Assembly (NCBI GenBank): GCA_016800925.1
Contig: JABCPU010000155.1
Location: 1 to 64,000, forward strand
Direction: 5' to 3'
DNA length: 64,000 nt
Origin: Suillus spraguei
Taxonomy: Eukaryota > Basidiomycota > Agaricomycetes > Boletales > Suillaceae
Part shown: positions 33,412 through 45,346 of the stretch, piece by piece
Position numbering within the stretch: the first letter of the stretch is position 1
How the letters are laid out: every line of letters begins with the position of its first letter
Made by a program: the position numbers and the translations under genes
Notes under the pieces: generated by a model
The model's input: only the letters and a program-made list of their open reading frames with translations
Told to the model about the DNA's origin: nothing
Databases searched by the model: none

Positions 33412-33463
33412 GCACGTGACCAAAAACGCTGATCAAACGAGCACGGTGCTCCGGCTTTCCATA
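33412..33463 (-). repeat. Right terminal inverted repeat of the composite transposon
   Basis: Reverse complement of 18888-18939 with three mismatches. Its last two bases (TA, 33462-33463) are the left copy of the pogo element's target duplication, so the pogo insertion separates this end from its TCATTG flank at 36515. Confidence 0.85.
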
Positions 33464-36400
33464 CTATGCCTCACGGTGGAATCGTCACCCCCGAAAGTCG
33501 TCACGACCTAAATATCTCACTCAATTCTTACCTCTACACACAATTCAGAACTTGAGTCGATGTTTCTATCATGCACCTTTCATTGCGAGGTTGAACGATC
33601 AATTTTTATTAAGAAACGGTGAAGTTCATTGAAAGCCATCAAGTCACGCTGGTGACAGCCAGCCGAGCGCTGCCGTGGCGGAGTTCTAAAAAATACTACC
33701 ACTGGCTGTTGACTGGCTGTGACGACTTTTCAGTGAGCTGACACATTCAGGCATGGTTCGCCCAAAAGGCAAATCACGAGAGTCGCGTGATCCCACTTAT
33801 GAGCAGCGGATCCAGACTGCCATCCAGGGGATTACAACCAAGGTCTACAAGACCATCAAGAAGCCGCATTGGCCAATAATGTAAGCTAGTATTTTGCCCT
33901 CTCCGAGTCACTGTTTTAATAACTCTCATGATTTTATCAAACTAGATACCTCGCACAACTTTGGGTGAACGGTACTCAGGGGAACATAAACCACGTCGCG
34001 AGGCACATGTAGGTCAGCAGATCCTCACGCCTGCACAAGAGCAGACCATTCTCGACTGGTGCAACCTTAATTCATCAATGGCCAAGCCTCTTCACCCAAA
34101 GCAGTTACGTGCTCAGGTTTTTGATCTCACTGGTCATTATCCAGGACACAACTGGCACTATGGCTTTCTACGCCGGCACCCTGCTCTTTGTATGTCAAAA
34201 CCACGTGGGCTAGATCCCAAGCGCAGCCAGAACTTCAACAAGGCTACGATTGGGGAGTTCTTTGACATGCGGAAGCAGCTCGAGGTCAAATATAAGGGCA
34301 TTCCGCCAGAGCATCATTGGAATATGGATGAAAAGGGTAATCAGATGGGGGGTGGAAGGAAGAATGATGGAAGCAAGTTCATCTTTGCTAGAGAGGATGT
34401 GAATCGGTACCGGACGCACAGTGATAACCTAGAGCTTGTAACAATTATCGAGTGCATTTCTGCTGCAGGAGTTAGAATGCCACCCTGGTTTGTTCTTACT
34501 GATGGGCCACCTCCGGACCTACGAGATCTCAAAGATCAAGTTGGAGGGTGAGTGAACATGATCATCTGATTACTGTGGTCTTATCTAGTGAACTTAATGA
34601 AACAGCTTCTCGACATCACCATCAGGATGGACAGATCGTGAGATTGCCGAAAAGTGGTTCTCAGAACTCTTTGTTCCTTTCGCAGAGAAACACCGTGTCG
34701 ATCCAGAAAAACCCATTGTTCTTACCTATGATGGGCATGACTCACATGAAACGGACAAGATGAAGAGGGCCGCATATAAGCATGGTGTCATCTGTCATGC
34801 ATTCCCTTCGAAGGTGACCCATAAAATGCAGCCACTTGATGTGAACGTATTTTCATCTGTGCAACGTGCCTGGTCCAAGCACTGTGATAAACGTCTCGCT
34901 GAGGGCATCGAAATCGATCGTTACAATTTCATTCATGAATATATGTCCACCCAGAATGCCATCACTCCCGAGCTCATCAAAAACGCGTTCAAAAAGACTG
35001 GATTGTACCCCCTTGACCCTTCAGTTTTCACGGAGCGAGATTTTGCACCAAGCATGGCGTCATCATCCAAAGCCCACATGCCACCATCTTATCCTACCGA
35101 AGTTCCATCCTCACCGTTTTCCTTCACAAGTGACACGGAAATGGATGTTGATGAAGATTATATCCCCGGCAATGACTCGGAGGACTCGGAAGATGGAAAC
35201 GGCAGTGACATTGAGCTGGAATCTGATGGTGAGAGCATAGACATAGACGAACAGGAGACCGATGAAGAAAATACCGCTGACGTGACCACAACTGATGATC
35301 CGGAGCTAGCAGCTGCACCCGTCTCAATACAATCTTCTCCCCAGCCACTGGCATCCTCCTCAACAACGCACAGCAACGAATCTGCTACTCATGTCACCCG
35401 GTCTTCCTCACCATTATCAGAACCTCTCCCAGTCCCTTTCCTGCCCCCTTACAGCCATGCCATGTCTTTATCCAAGGATGCACTGTGGAACCAACTTCAG
35501 CGGATGTATCACGACAATAAAAAACTCCTTGAAATCATCTGAATGCTTACCGCGCAGCTCCAATCTGCGAACGCACATTGTACGCTTGGGCAGCGAGCAT
35601 TATCCGAGTCAAACACACAGCTGGCCAATCAGAAGAAGAAACGGACGAGGAAATCCGTCAAATTACGATCGCGCTTCGTCACACTGCCCGAACTCGAGGA
35701 AGATTTTAATAAACATGAAGCAGAACAACGCGAGAAGGAGAAAGCCGAAGCCGAGAAGCAAGCCAAGAAAAAGGCTGATGACAGCGCTCGACTTACTCGA
35801 ATCGAGCACGACATCACAACGAAAACCTTTGATGCCTTATCTTCTTATCGACTCAAGGATGATTTTATCGCCATTGCTGGCGCTCTGGGGCTTTCTCGCG
35901 AGGGGACCGTTGCAACTCTCACTTCGAGAATCAAGGAGTACATTGCCGACCCACCTAATGCTCATCTGGCCAACAACCCACGATTTTCAGCTCTGTTTGG
36001 CAATGGCAGAACGCGCGCGAGAAACGCCACATCAGCAACTGACAATTCAACTACCATCAGCGCTGCACCCATTGAAATTCCACCCATTCCAGCACTACCT
36101 GCCAATAGCTCTCATTATTCTTCTCGCGAACATCCTAATGATTCTAACATAAATAGTCCTGATCCACGCCATGAAATACCTTACAATCCTCCTGTACATC
36201 CAACTCGCAGCAACATACCAGCATCTCAGCAATTTTCCGGACATTTTACTTCACACCAGCATCAAGTTCATTTGCCTCATCATGGACCACATAGTTCTCA
36301 TTCTCATGAAGCATTTCCTGCACCATACAGCCATTATAATTACAACCACATCCCCTACAATACTCCACGTCACACCAACCAATCATAATTTTTGACCTGT

Positions 36401-36512
36401 AACAATTTTTTTAGGCGTTGCCGAGCGGAATTTGAAAGCGGCAGCAGTGAACTGCTGTGACAAAAGTGTGACTGACGACTTTCGGGGGTGACGATTCCAC
36501 CGTGAGGCATAG
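33464..36512 (+). mobile_element. Pogo-type (Tc1/mariner superfamily) transposon, 3049 bp, TSD TA
   Basis: Ends CTATGCCTCACGGTGGAATC (33464) and its reverse complement at 36512. About 40 bp are inverted repeats reaching CCCCCGAAAGTCGTCA. TA flanks both sides (33462-33463, 36513-36514), as expected for pogo/Fot elements. It contains one transposase gene. It inserted into the terminal TA of the composite transposon. Confidence 0.9.
33753..36388 (+). CDS. Pogo-type transposase with one in-frame TGA
   Basis: Start MVRPKGKSRESRDP at 33753. Introns at about 33882-33946 and 34550-34605 (GT-AG) join an N-terminal DNA-binding part (QILTPAQEQTILDWC, HNWHYGFLRRHPAL; CENP-B-like helix-turn-helix) to a DDE_1 catalytic core: Asp in WNMDEKG, Asp in TYDGHDSHET and Asp in QPLDVNVF. 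An acidic Ser-rich region follows, then a TGA at 35540-35542. The same frame continues at once for 281 codons with a coiled coil (EEDFNKHEAEQREKEKAEAE), a SAP-like motif (DDFIAIAGALGLSREGTVAT) and a His/Ser-rich tail. The TGA probably replaces CGA or TGG, so the copy is nearly intact and could be read through or be freshly dead. Confidence 0.85.
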
Positions 36513-36520
36513 TATCATTG

Positions 36521-37922
36521 GGAGTCACGAATGACTCGGAGTTTCAAGTTGCTGAAGGGAAATATACATATTTGTGTGTGTTTGACAACAACCTTGCATG
36601 CAAACTGAATTTTTTCAATTCGGTAAATTTTCCATCAGTTGTCAACGTCTGCCTCTACAACATTAGCATGTGTGGTAGTCTCGAATGGCCTGGCTTTACT
36701 TTTCTTCTTTTGCCTACCCAGCAAGATGCTTCCTGGTGCCATTGTTCGTCAAAGCGTGCTTCATCTACAGTTCCCCGTGAGTCGCGAGTCGGATCTCTGT
36801 TTATTCTTGAAGTTCCCCTGCTTCTTTCCTTTGGGTGTGATTCACCTCATTCAAAGCACCATTGTGTACAGGCGCCGCATTGCTCATTGCAGTTCCTGAA
36901 GTGATTTTTTCGGTGCAATATCAAATATTCCCACCTCATGCCGCGTGCAGACGTATAGCATATGACACGCAAATAGTGTGTGGGACGGATATATTCACAT
37001 GCTGTAGATTGGTTGAATTAGGAATTGTACTTTCGTGAGTACCAGTAGGATGCATGTTATACTACGGCGTGCTTTATTGAATATGTATTTCTTTGCTCCA
37101 TGCTACAAGCTCATTTCGAGCCATGACTCGTGTATGACTGACAGCATAATCATGAGACTGCTTTATCGTTGTATATCTTCTGTGCGTCATACCTTTAGGA
37201 TTAGAATCACTCAACTTAGGAATGCACCACTAGTGCGGATTTAGTTCAGGCGGTAGCTGGACCATTTCACCAACGACAACCGTCACTTTTTCTGCCTCTC
37301 AATTGAACACAGTCTTGCATTATAATGTTTGCATCTGGACTTCTACGTCAATCGATGCAAAGTTTAAAGGCGAGTCCATTTTATATTGCCCTAGGGCACC
37401 GCATCTTGACAATTCCGTTGTTTGTTGTGGTATACGAATATAGGAATTATCTCTCTCTTTCTCTCTACTATAGTTTCAGCTTGAAGTCAGTCTCTATATC
37501 CTTGAAGTTTGATTCGTACGTCGCGCTCCGATTGAGACGGCAACATAGTCAAAATCTAGGACATTTGTCAAAAGTCGTGCGGTGTCTGTATTGCACAACA
37601 GTTACGGTGCCTTGGTAGCGTCTCAACGTTCCGAACTCAACTTGACAGTATGAACTCGTCATTATCTGAGACTGAGAGGGAATGCATGATAGTAGGTGAG
37701 AATGCTGCTTTGTTCTGATGTTACTAAGTAACTGGTCCAAAATTAAGCCTCTCATGAGACTTGAGATATCTGCTATTTATACGATTGTCACCCACATGAT
37801 AGCTCATACGGCGGACCGCTGGTCTTATCAGGAGCCATTATAAGCTATGGGCTCTAATCACATTTCCTTTTCGACTCAGTCTTCTCGTCCCAAATCTCAT
37901 CACAGTGAAAAACGACTGACTG
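36521..37922. other. No gene seen
   Basis: About 1.4 kb of AT-rich host flank right of the composite element's target duplication. Short ORFs lack recognisable similarity. The 3' end must hold the formamidase promoter. Confidence 0.5.
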
Positions 37923-40401
37923 ATGGCAACTATCGCGAACTCCGTAGCTCATCCAACCTTGATTTCGGTACGCAACTATGTCCTGTTCACCTGCAAAAGT
38001 TGACAATCTAGCATTTCGCCCCTAGGCTGATCCTTTTGTGTAGGTTTTTGGGTTGATATGCTCATATGTTTTAACTCATGATGTCGATTGACTGCAAGTC
38101 CTGCACGAGAACAGAAGGTTTGTTCTGCGTTTCACCGTAGTTCAATATATGTTAACGTTTTTCAGAACCTGCACAACCGCTGGCAGTGAGTTGGTACGAT
38201 GTCTGTTCCCGCAATCAATCCGATGACCATATTCGCAGTCCCGACATTCCTGCTGTTGCCACAGTCAAGCCTGGACAGGTATGCCACATTACCTTTGAAT
38301 GTACATATACACCTGTTTTATGTTCTATTATTTTCACAGGTGTTCAATGTTGAATGCGTTGACTGGACAGGAGCACAGATCGGTAACAACGACAGTACGT
38401 ATACGGGCTTTCGCCATCAAAGGAATCTGCTTTAATGCGACTATTTCGTCAGCGAGCGATGATATCAGGGACGTAGACCTGACCTGCGTTCATAACTTGT
38501 CCGGTCCAATCGCTGTGGAGGGCGCCGAGCCTGGAGACTGTCTCGTAGTTGACATTCTTGATGGTATGTCGTACTTGGTTGCTCATCTGTCTCTCTCTTT
38601 TTTTATTTCTTCGCAGTCAGACCGTTTGATAAAATGCCCTGGGGCTACACCGTACGGACTCTCCCAAAACTGATGATTCAGCAAAGCATCTAAAGTGTAA
38701 CAGGGTATTTTTGAACTCGAGAATGGTGGCGGATTGTTTGGTGAGTGAAAAAAAAAACCATATTTCACATCTTTCTTATCAACATGTTACGTAGCTCGCG
38801 AATTCCAGAGCAGAGCTGCAAAGGCTATCTGGGATTTCAAAGGTTTGGATCTTTCTACGATACGCGCATAAAGTAATGACATGTGTCCAGGCGTGTATGC
38901 TACTTCAAGGCACATTCCTGGTGTGCGCTTTGCTGGCGTGTCACATCCTGGTTTGATTGGCACAGCACCGTCCGCTGAGCTATTGGCAACCTGGAACAAG
39001 CGTGAAGGTGCTCTTATTGAAGCTCACGCTGATGCAGTTCCTCCTGTCGCCTATGGCCCATTGGTATCAGGTGCCTATGTCGGCCAAGACCTTCCTGATG
39101 ATGTACGTGCGAAAATATATCGCGAAGGCGCGCGGACGATTCCTGGAAGAGAGCATGGCGGTAACTGTGATGTAAGCCTCCTGTAAATCAGCATTTGTTA
39201 TCTCAATTGTAGTAACTGTTTGCTTCATAGATTAAAAACTTGTCAAGGTAAAGGAAGCTCACTACAGGCTTCCGGTGCTTCTCACATACTTTGTATCAAG
39301 GGGCTCGCGCTGCTACTTCCCTGTTTTCGTGAAGGGTGCAAACTTGTCTGTTGGCGATCTCCACTTCTCTCAAGGGGATGTAAGTATCTCAATCATGCAG
39401 TTGCGCTCGTGCTAACATTCGAATAGGGCGAGGTAGGCTAGGATCTAGTATCAGTGCGTGAATGATCTGAATGAATACCACTTAGTTGTCCTTCTGTGGA
39501 GCCATAGAGATGGTGTGAATTTTCTGCAATATTGTCATCCTTTCACTGATGCGGCTTCCAGGCTGGAATAGTCACCTTCAGTACTAGCATCATCAAGGGC
39601 GGTGTTGAGAAGTTTGCTATGAAACAACCACTCTTCCTGGTATGTTGTGTTCTCAGGTGGCCACTCGCCGGTGTTGACCGTCACAGCCCTCTCCTGTCGA
39701 TCCTCTATACTCCGCAAAAGTAGGTATATTGGCACATCATCAGTCTCAGTTGCTGATCCAATTGCTAGTTGATCTTCCAGGGGATCAGCGTAGATTACCG
39801 TATGCATGAGCACATTAAATATCACATCATTCATTATTGACGATAATAATTAACAGATGGCGATGGTACCCAGTACAACATGGATGCGTTAGTGTACTTT
39901 CCCTTGATACACTGATGCGCAGCTCACTGGCTGTACTTAGCACGGTGGCCTATAAGCAGGCTGCTCTGAACGCCATCGCTTATCTTATGAAGATTGGTTA
40001 CAGTAAGTCCTACGTTGTTAAATGAACCATCTATTGATCAGCGAGCATGACCGTAGCCCGTGAGCAAGCATGTAAGTGTTTGTTCTTTAAGAGGAAAAAG
40101 GTGCTCATTTTCATTCAGACCTTTTGTTGTCTGCTGCGCCGGTGGAAAGTCATATTGGTGCAATTGTGGTAAGTCAGGTCCAGTTTGAGCTCATTTTTTT
40201 TATTCAATTTTATCTCAGGACTCTCCGAATGCCTGCGTGACTCTCGCTCTACCTCTGGGGATCTTTGAACATGTGAGTTCGTTGCAATGCATGCGGCCGA
40301 TTCAACTAAACGATATGTTACAGGACATTTTACCCAAGGACGAAGGTTTGAAGAAGCTGGAATTCGGGCAATGTGCTGTGCGCAGCGATGGTGTGCTGTA
40401 A
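37923..40401 (+). CDS. Formamidase (FmdA/AmdA family amidohydrolase)
   Basis: Hydrolyses formamide to formate and ammonia in the cytosol, a nitrogen-scavenging step (known for the family, e.g. Aspergillus fmdS). The protein can be read through about seventeen introns of 45-60 nt: PAREQKNLHNRWHPDIPAV, VFNVECVDWTGAQI, DVDLTCVHNLSGPIAVEGAE, MPWGYTGIFELENGGGLF, SRHIPGVRFAGVSHPGLIG, GREHGGNCDIKNLSRGS, VFVKGANLSVGDLHFSQGDGE, FCGAIEM, TVAYKQAALNAIAYLMK, APVESHIGAIVDSPNACVTL and a stop after QCAVRSDGVL. The start ATG gives MATIANSVAHPTLIS. It needs two micro-exons, 14 nt (38026-38039) and 19 nt (38099-38117), to reach PAREQK in frame. All joins examined are in frame, so the gene looks intact. Confidence 0.92.
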
Positions 40402-40576
40402 AGAATGACCAAGACTGCATAAACCACATGGATCTACAATAATGCTACATGCGCAAGCATTTTGTACAGTACTATACGGAGGGTTTCTTACCGCCCTCGC
40501 TCCGAATCTAAGAAACCCGTCATACACCTGTTCCCCTACTTAGACTGAGACAACTAGTTGTCACAAACAGGCCGAA

Positions 40577-42950
40577 CTATTGTTCTGTGAAACTGAGACC
40601 GCGAGGCATAGTCACTTGCCACACTGCTTTTAACACCTGTGAACCGGGTTTCACACTACTGCACACCCACTCGAACAGTCCATCATTCTTCCCCGCACGG
40701 TTTTCAGTAGTCGACCACCTCGCATGACACCCATCCCCTACCCACACCATGCCAGAGTCGATGGCAGCGAGGCCTTCGGGCTCTTGCAATGCGACTGTAA
40801 CACGAGAGTCCCCAGGAAGCGGCAGAGATGCGCGAACGATGACGTTGCTGACGGGGTCGTGGTGCGTGTTTTTGATGGTGGTTGTGATGGTATACTTCGT
40901 AGTTGCCTTGCCGTCAAGCACGCCGAAGTCCGATTTTGAGTCGACAGTGCGGTTGAACTGCGTTGTGACCGCGGGGTCAATACCGAGAGAGCATTGGATG
41001 GTTTGTGGCTGGTTAACGCTCTGCTTCGATGTACAAGGTAATGATCTCGGGAACTGAATATAGGAAATAACATACCGTGATTTCGCTGTCAGAAACGTGT
41101 CTTCCATCCAGGTAAGTGTGAATAGTGCCCGGAGTCAATACATAGTTGCTAGTGTTCAAAACCTCGCACTAGATAACAGATGTGAAGCAGATACGATGAC
41201 ATAAACGAGACATGACTCACAGTCCAAAAGACGCGGTTATCAACGCTCGGTACTGCGACTCTTGTAAACGACGCATTCAGTGGGATGTTTGCTATAAGAA
41301 CATGATTGGTCACGTCCGCTGTACGACTTGGGATGAACGCCTTTGCTGTCGCTGTGTGAGTAACGGCTTCGTCGAACTACGAAAAGATCATTGTCGGGTC
41401 TGCTAGTAATAGGAAGCAGTCATGACGCACCTCTGCCAACACTGCACGTTCTCTTTGGTGCTGCCATGAGGATGGCTGCACTGAAGCGAACAAAGAAGTC
41501 GATGGTTGAGACTGCTTCAAGTCTGGTGTTGCCAGTCGTTGTTTGAAGCTAAGGGTGTCCTCTGTGGCGATACTCCCGCCCAAACTCGACACACTTGAGT
41601 TCCATGCAGTGAATGATGGTGGTACAATCGTTGAGGAAGATGCCTGTGATTGTGTTGGAAGATGAGAAAAAGCAGATCCAAAACCTTGAGTTGTGGTAGT
41701 GGCTTGTCCCTGGAAAGCTCCGAACACGCTTGCCGCAGGTCCCTGTGCAGCCTTGGTCGAGTCTTGGCTGGGATCTGCTTGATGAGGAACGCTCTGAGGG
41801 CTTCCAAACATGCATTGATTGACTTGCTGTGTTGAGGACAGAATATTTCTAAAAGGTGAAGCATATCCTGGGGTTTGCCACAATGGAGTAACTTGGGGCT
41901 TGACTGCCGGTTGATGTGAGCATTCAGGTATGAACCCTTGTAGCCTCATCACGATCTTCTTCGGCTCAGGCAGTCCTGCTGAAGGAACATAGAGATCGGC
42001 TGTTGTTACCGCAAGTTCCACATTGTCCCAATTCTCCCCGGTAGACTGGGAAATTTGGCATTGATAAGTGAGAACGACTGATGAAGAAGGGACACTGTCG
42101 ATGGTCGCGACATGTATTTCGTACACCGGCTTCCAGGTAGCTTTAACTCCTGGTGAGGACTCAGTCAGATGAAAATGCAATGCTTTATGGTGAAACAACT
42201 CACTGTACTTCAGTTCCAGCTCAGCAGTCGTAGCAGTGCGGCCAGAAACTGGTGCGAGAATAACAGTGGCCTTAGTCGCCAATGAGCGGGATTCAAGCAA
42301 AAGTCGCCGTATTTCTTTGTCTATCTTCTGCTGAACATCCGTGATCTGCTGGTCAAGTGCCACAATGACTTCGGATTGGCTCTTGCCAATGTCTACGAAC
42401 TCATCGAAGAATGCGGCAAGTTGTGCAGGTTGTACCACACCTCCCAGAGCATCTCCTTTGGCAACGGAATTGATGTACGCCGACAGGAAGGCGAAGCTTT
42501 GTTGTTTTAGTTGACGCTCGTCCACTAAGCGCGTGAACTCGGCTTGCAGATCACGAAGAACATGACTACTGCCAGGATCAATCTCACCGCGATGGCCAAA
42601 CAAGTTAAATTTATGGTCGGGCGAGTCGTGGTAGTAATCCGTGACCAGCAGGTCATCTGAATCACTGGTCACAGATGCCCGAATTCCACTATGTGGCGAC
42701 AGGAGGGGAAGGTTTGAAATCTCGATGGCCAGTGACTCATTCTAATTATGTAGTAGTAGTAGTAAGTATCGAAATTGTACAAGCTGCTGAAGTCGATCAC
42801 TATACGTACTAAAGCAGAAGACTGGGTAAAGTCGAGGGGGAAAACACGGGTGACCTCAGCTACGTCGGCCAACTTAGCCCGTCGAGAGCTGAATATCTTT
42901 ACCGACTTGATGGGAAAGTCACTTGCAGAGAGTGGTATCACATTCATCAT
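40577..42950 (-). CDS. DUF4139 (mucoidy inhibitor A-like) domain protein
   Basis: Five exons (42950-42810, 42741-41431, 41376-41221, 41168-41076, 41020-40577) join in frame to 714 codons plus stop. The N-terminal DUF4140-type domain begins MMNVIPLSASDFPIKSVKIF, followed by a coiled coil (QQITDVQQKIDKEIRRLLLE). The DUF4139 region starts at TWKPVYEIHVATID and YQCQISQSTGENWDNVELAV and resumes after a long Gln/Ser-rich linker at KAFIPSRTADVTNHVLIANI, ending MPRGLSFTEQ. The linker holds several FG dipeptides (VFGAFQGQ, GFGSAFS). Function of the family is unknown. It is convergent with the formamidase gene; 175 bp separate the stops. Confidence 0.9.
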
Positions 42951-43986
42951 GAGTGAGAGTGCAGAACGGAAAAGGTGTGGTACATATGCGAGTGTTATAA
43001 GTCTCGAGCAAGCTTTGAGTCAGGTAATTATAAATAGTACTGCGGCAACTCAGTGGCGGAACCGGGGGTAACATATTAGGTAACCGAACTGTAGGCACGT
43101 GACTCAGGGTGACAACCGCGTGTCAGGAGATGCTAGCAGTCAGAATTCAAGAATCAAGATGGGTTAGTAAATCTTCTTACGGGCGCCATTGCAGACGAGT
43201 CGTACAGACTCCACTTCTATGGGCTTAGCTGCACAATATTGTGTCAAAAAAGATCAGGTGGAGTATTCAATACTGTGTCATCGCGACTCTTTCCGTTCAT
43301 GCTAGCATTGCTCCATTTGTACGCTACTATTAGGGCGACTTTTGTGTTGCTGTGTTCATCGTTCTCATTTATTCAGTACCGTGGCGACTTTCGCATTTAC
43401 ATAAACAATCACTCTCCTTACCCGGATCTCATTCAAAAACCCGCAGCAATCATTTGGGATGAACTTCATGACCCTTGCTGTGCAATCTGCAATTGTCCGT
43501 GAATACCGTTCAGAGGAATTACCTTCATAGGTTTGAGAGATTTTCGGTAGGCAGGTCCCATTGTCAGCGGAATAGGAGAGACCGCAACTCTCGCAGCGTC
43601 GGTAAAGTCATCAACATTACTAGTATGGCATAGCATTCGCATATTGAGTCTCATCACAGTAATTCGGACCATGGGGACCCCCAATTCACAACTTTCGTAG
43701 ATCGTATTGGTGAACATAGAATCCTAGTTGGCCCATCCCGGAGTGTCTCCTCATCGCCTAGATCTAGACATCAAACAAAACTGCATTTGTGTCGTTCAAT
43801 AAAACCTGGGTGAGTGAGATTGCACTGCATCAACTTTTCGTCACATCTGCACGCTAAAGAATATTTGAATAGTACTAGCGAGTATCAAATCTGCCATAGA
43901 GTTTGAATTCTACGGAAATGATGAGCAGTGCTTACAAGCAGATATCGATATCAGAGACAGTTAGCGCGCTAAAAGCTCTAGAGATA
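42951..43986. other. No gene seen
   Basis: About 1 kb upstream of the DUF4139 gene. Only short shadow ORFs are present. No repeat ends recognised. Confidence 0.5.
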
Positions 43987-44240
43987 CTAGAAGGCCAAGC
44001 TGGAGGTAAGAGACACAAACAGAGCTAACACGCGCGGAACTCGAGCAGAAAAACATCCATTCACATTACAACTTACCACGCAAAGTAAAGGACACGAGAC
44101 TTTATCAGCATTCCGAACCAGTTTCCCGATGGTCGATCCTATCGACGGACCGAGTCGTCGCAGGTCACGAAAGTGTTTCACAGCCATACAGACTGAAAGA
44201 CACAGATGGTAGGCATTCAGCACCTCTCGTCTTGTGCTCT
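43987..44240 (-). pseudogene. Fragment of a DUF6533-family gene
   Basis: The minus strand reads VLN...LCLSVCMAVKHFRDLRRLG then SIGSTIGKLVRNADK. This matches the segment VLALCLSV...VVKHFRDLRRPG of the gene at 59542-61324. Similarity continues through that gene's next intron (TTCTGCTCGAGTTCCGC, TTTTGTGTCTCTT-like), so the copy was made from genomic DNA, not from spliced RNA. No start, other exons or stop are present. Confidence 0.75.
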
Positions 44241-44779
44241 GAGAACAGTAAGGTCACAGACTCACAGCTGTATTTGAATCGAGCCCAATGGAGTCTGGAC
44301 ATAGGCCTCCTTCCGCGACTCGTCTGTTGTACTGAGACTGATTGATGAATGATTAAACGGTTCCGATGAGATCTCTTCAGTCCACAGATGCGTATTTCGC
44401 GCAGTTAGCGAACGATGGTATTTGTAGTCACTTCACTGAGCTCCGCTGAACAAAGGGGCTTAGCAACTTCCACCAGTGGGTATCGATTTCTCCCTCCTGG
44501 CCCTTCGCGGACAATACCATGCGGTTCCGTTCCTTTGTCATCTGAAGTACCTCAAGGCCAAGAATTTAAATGCCTTCCAATCCTTTGATAGCAGCTTGCG
44601 CTTGGATTATAATTGCTTCGTGAGCCAGCACTGCCCTCACATACGATAGTTCGTTCCCATACGGGTGCCTTGCCTTCGACTACTTTCTTGGGTGCGACAG
44701 ATCAGACAGAGGAAACCACCATATTCGTCATCGTCATCATACTTATCAACTTTTCATGGTTGTAGTAAGGCGCCAATCA

Positions 44780-45280
44780 GTGCAATCGAATGTGTAGTTA
44801 TATTGGCACAATACCTCGAGCCATTCAAACAACTCGAGGTATCGCACAGAGCGATCCGACATACTCAAGAGAGAATCGTTCGTAAAAATAATGCAGAGAT
44901 TGTTGGAGTATCTGCGGACACGAGCAAGAGCCTAGGGTGAGCCATGTAGATGCGGATATATGAGAAAGTATTGTACCGATCTTATCTTTCAGACAGTGGA
45001 TCGCCTGAGCCTCTACTTGGCTCAAAGTCTTGTGATTTTTCAGTATCAATCATTATGGAAACTCACTTTTCTTCACGTCTCCAGCATTACCCATGTCTCT
45101 TGTTGACAACTCCTCAACGATGAAGACATTGTAGTTATCGTCATCGCCATCGTCACTATTGCCTTCTTTTGGAGTAGATGAAGGACAGCGCAGATCGGTT
45201 TCCCATCTCCTGTTCGTTTTTATTTGCGAGAACTCTCTTTGGAGGTTTGCTGACGCCACCCGGAACGTGGATTCTGACAT
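44780..45280 (-). CDS. Small hypothetical protein, weak gene model
   Basis: A frame from MSESTFRVASANLQREFSQI (start 45280) has an acidic patch (SDDGDDDNYN) and reaches VKK before a plausible donor at about 45066. Possible continuation exons occur at about 45028-44977 and 44932 onward, but no splice choice joins them cleanly. No family is recognised. It lies only 67 bp after the CK2 subunit stop on the same strand and may instead be part of its 3' region. Confidence 0.3.
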
Positions 45281-45346
45281 AGCGAGCCTAATGTAATGAT
45301 ATGGATATGATATGATATGATCGTGATTCGAAGTCAAATAAATAAT

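Larger units (their letters stand above)
18888..33463. mobile_element. Composite DNA transposon: integrase-type transposase plus alpha-kinase
   Basis: Terminal inverted repeats start TATGGAAAGCCGGAGCACC at 18888 and end with its reverse complement at 33463. They match over 52 bp except three transitions, all at CpG/TpG-type positions. The left flank TCATTG (18882-18887) is repeated at 36515-36520, directly after the pogo element that sits at the right terminus, so the target duplication is 6 bp. After subtracting the nested gypsy (8.1 kb) and solo LTR (0.6 kb) the element is about 5.8 kb. It holds two divergent genes: a DDE integrase-like transposase on the minus strand ending near the left TIR, and an alpha-kinase on the plus strand ending near the right TIR. 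Both are now damaged. Confidence 0.75.

Noticed and set aside
36410..36470. tRNA-like GGCGTTGCCGAGCGG segment near the pogo right end
   Set aside because: It cannot fold into a full cloverleaf and has a partial inverted counterpart near 33660 inside the same element, so it is a subterminal repeat.
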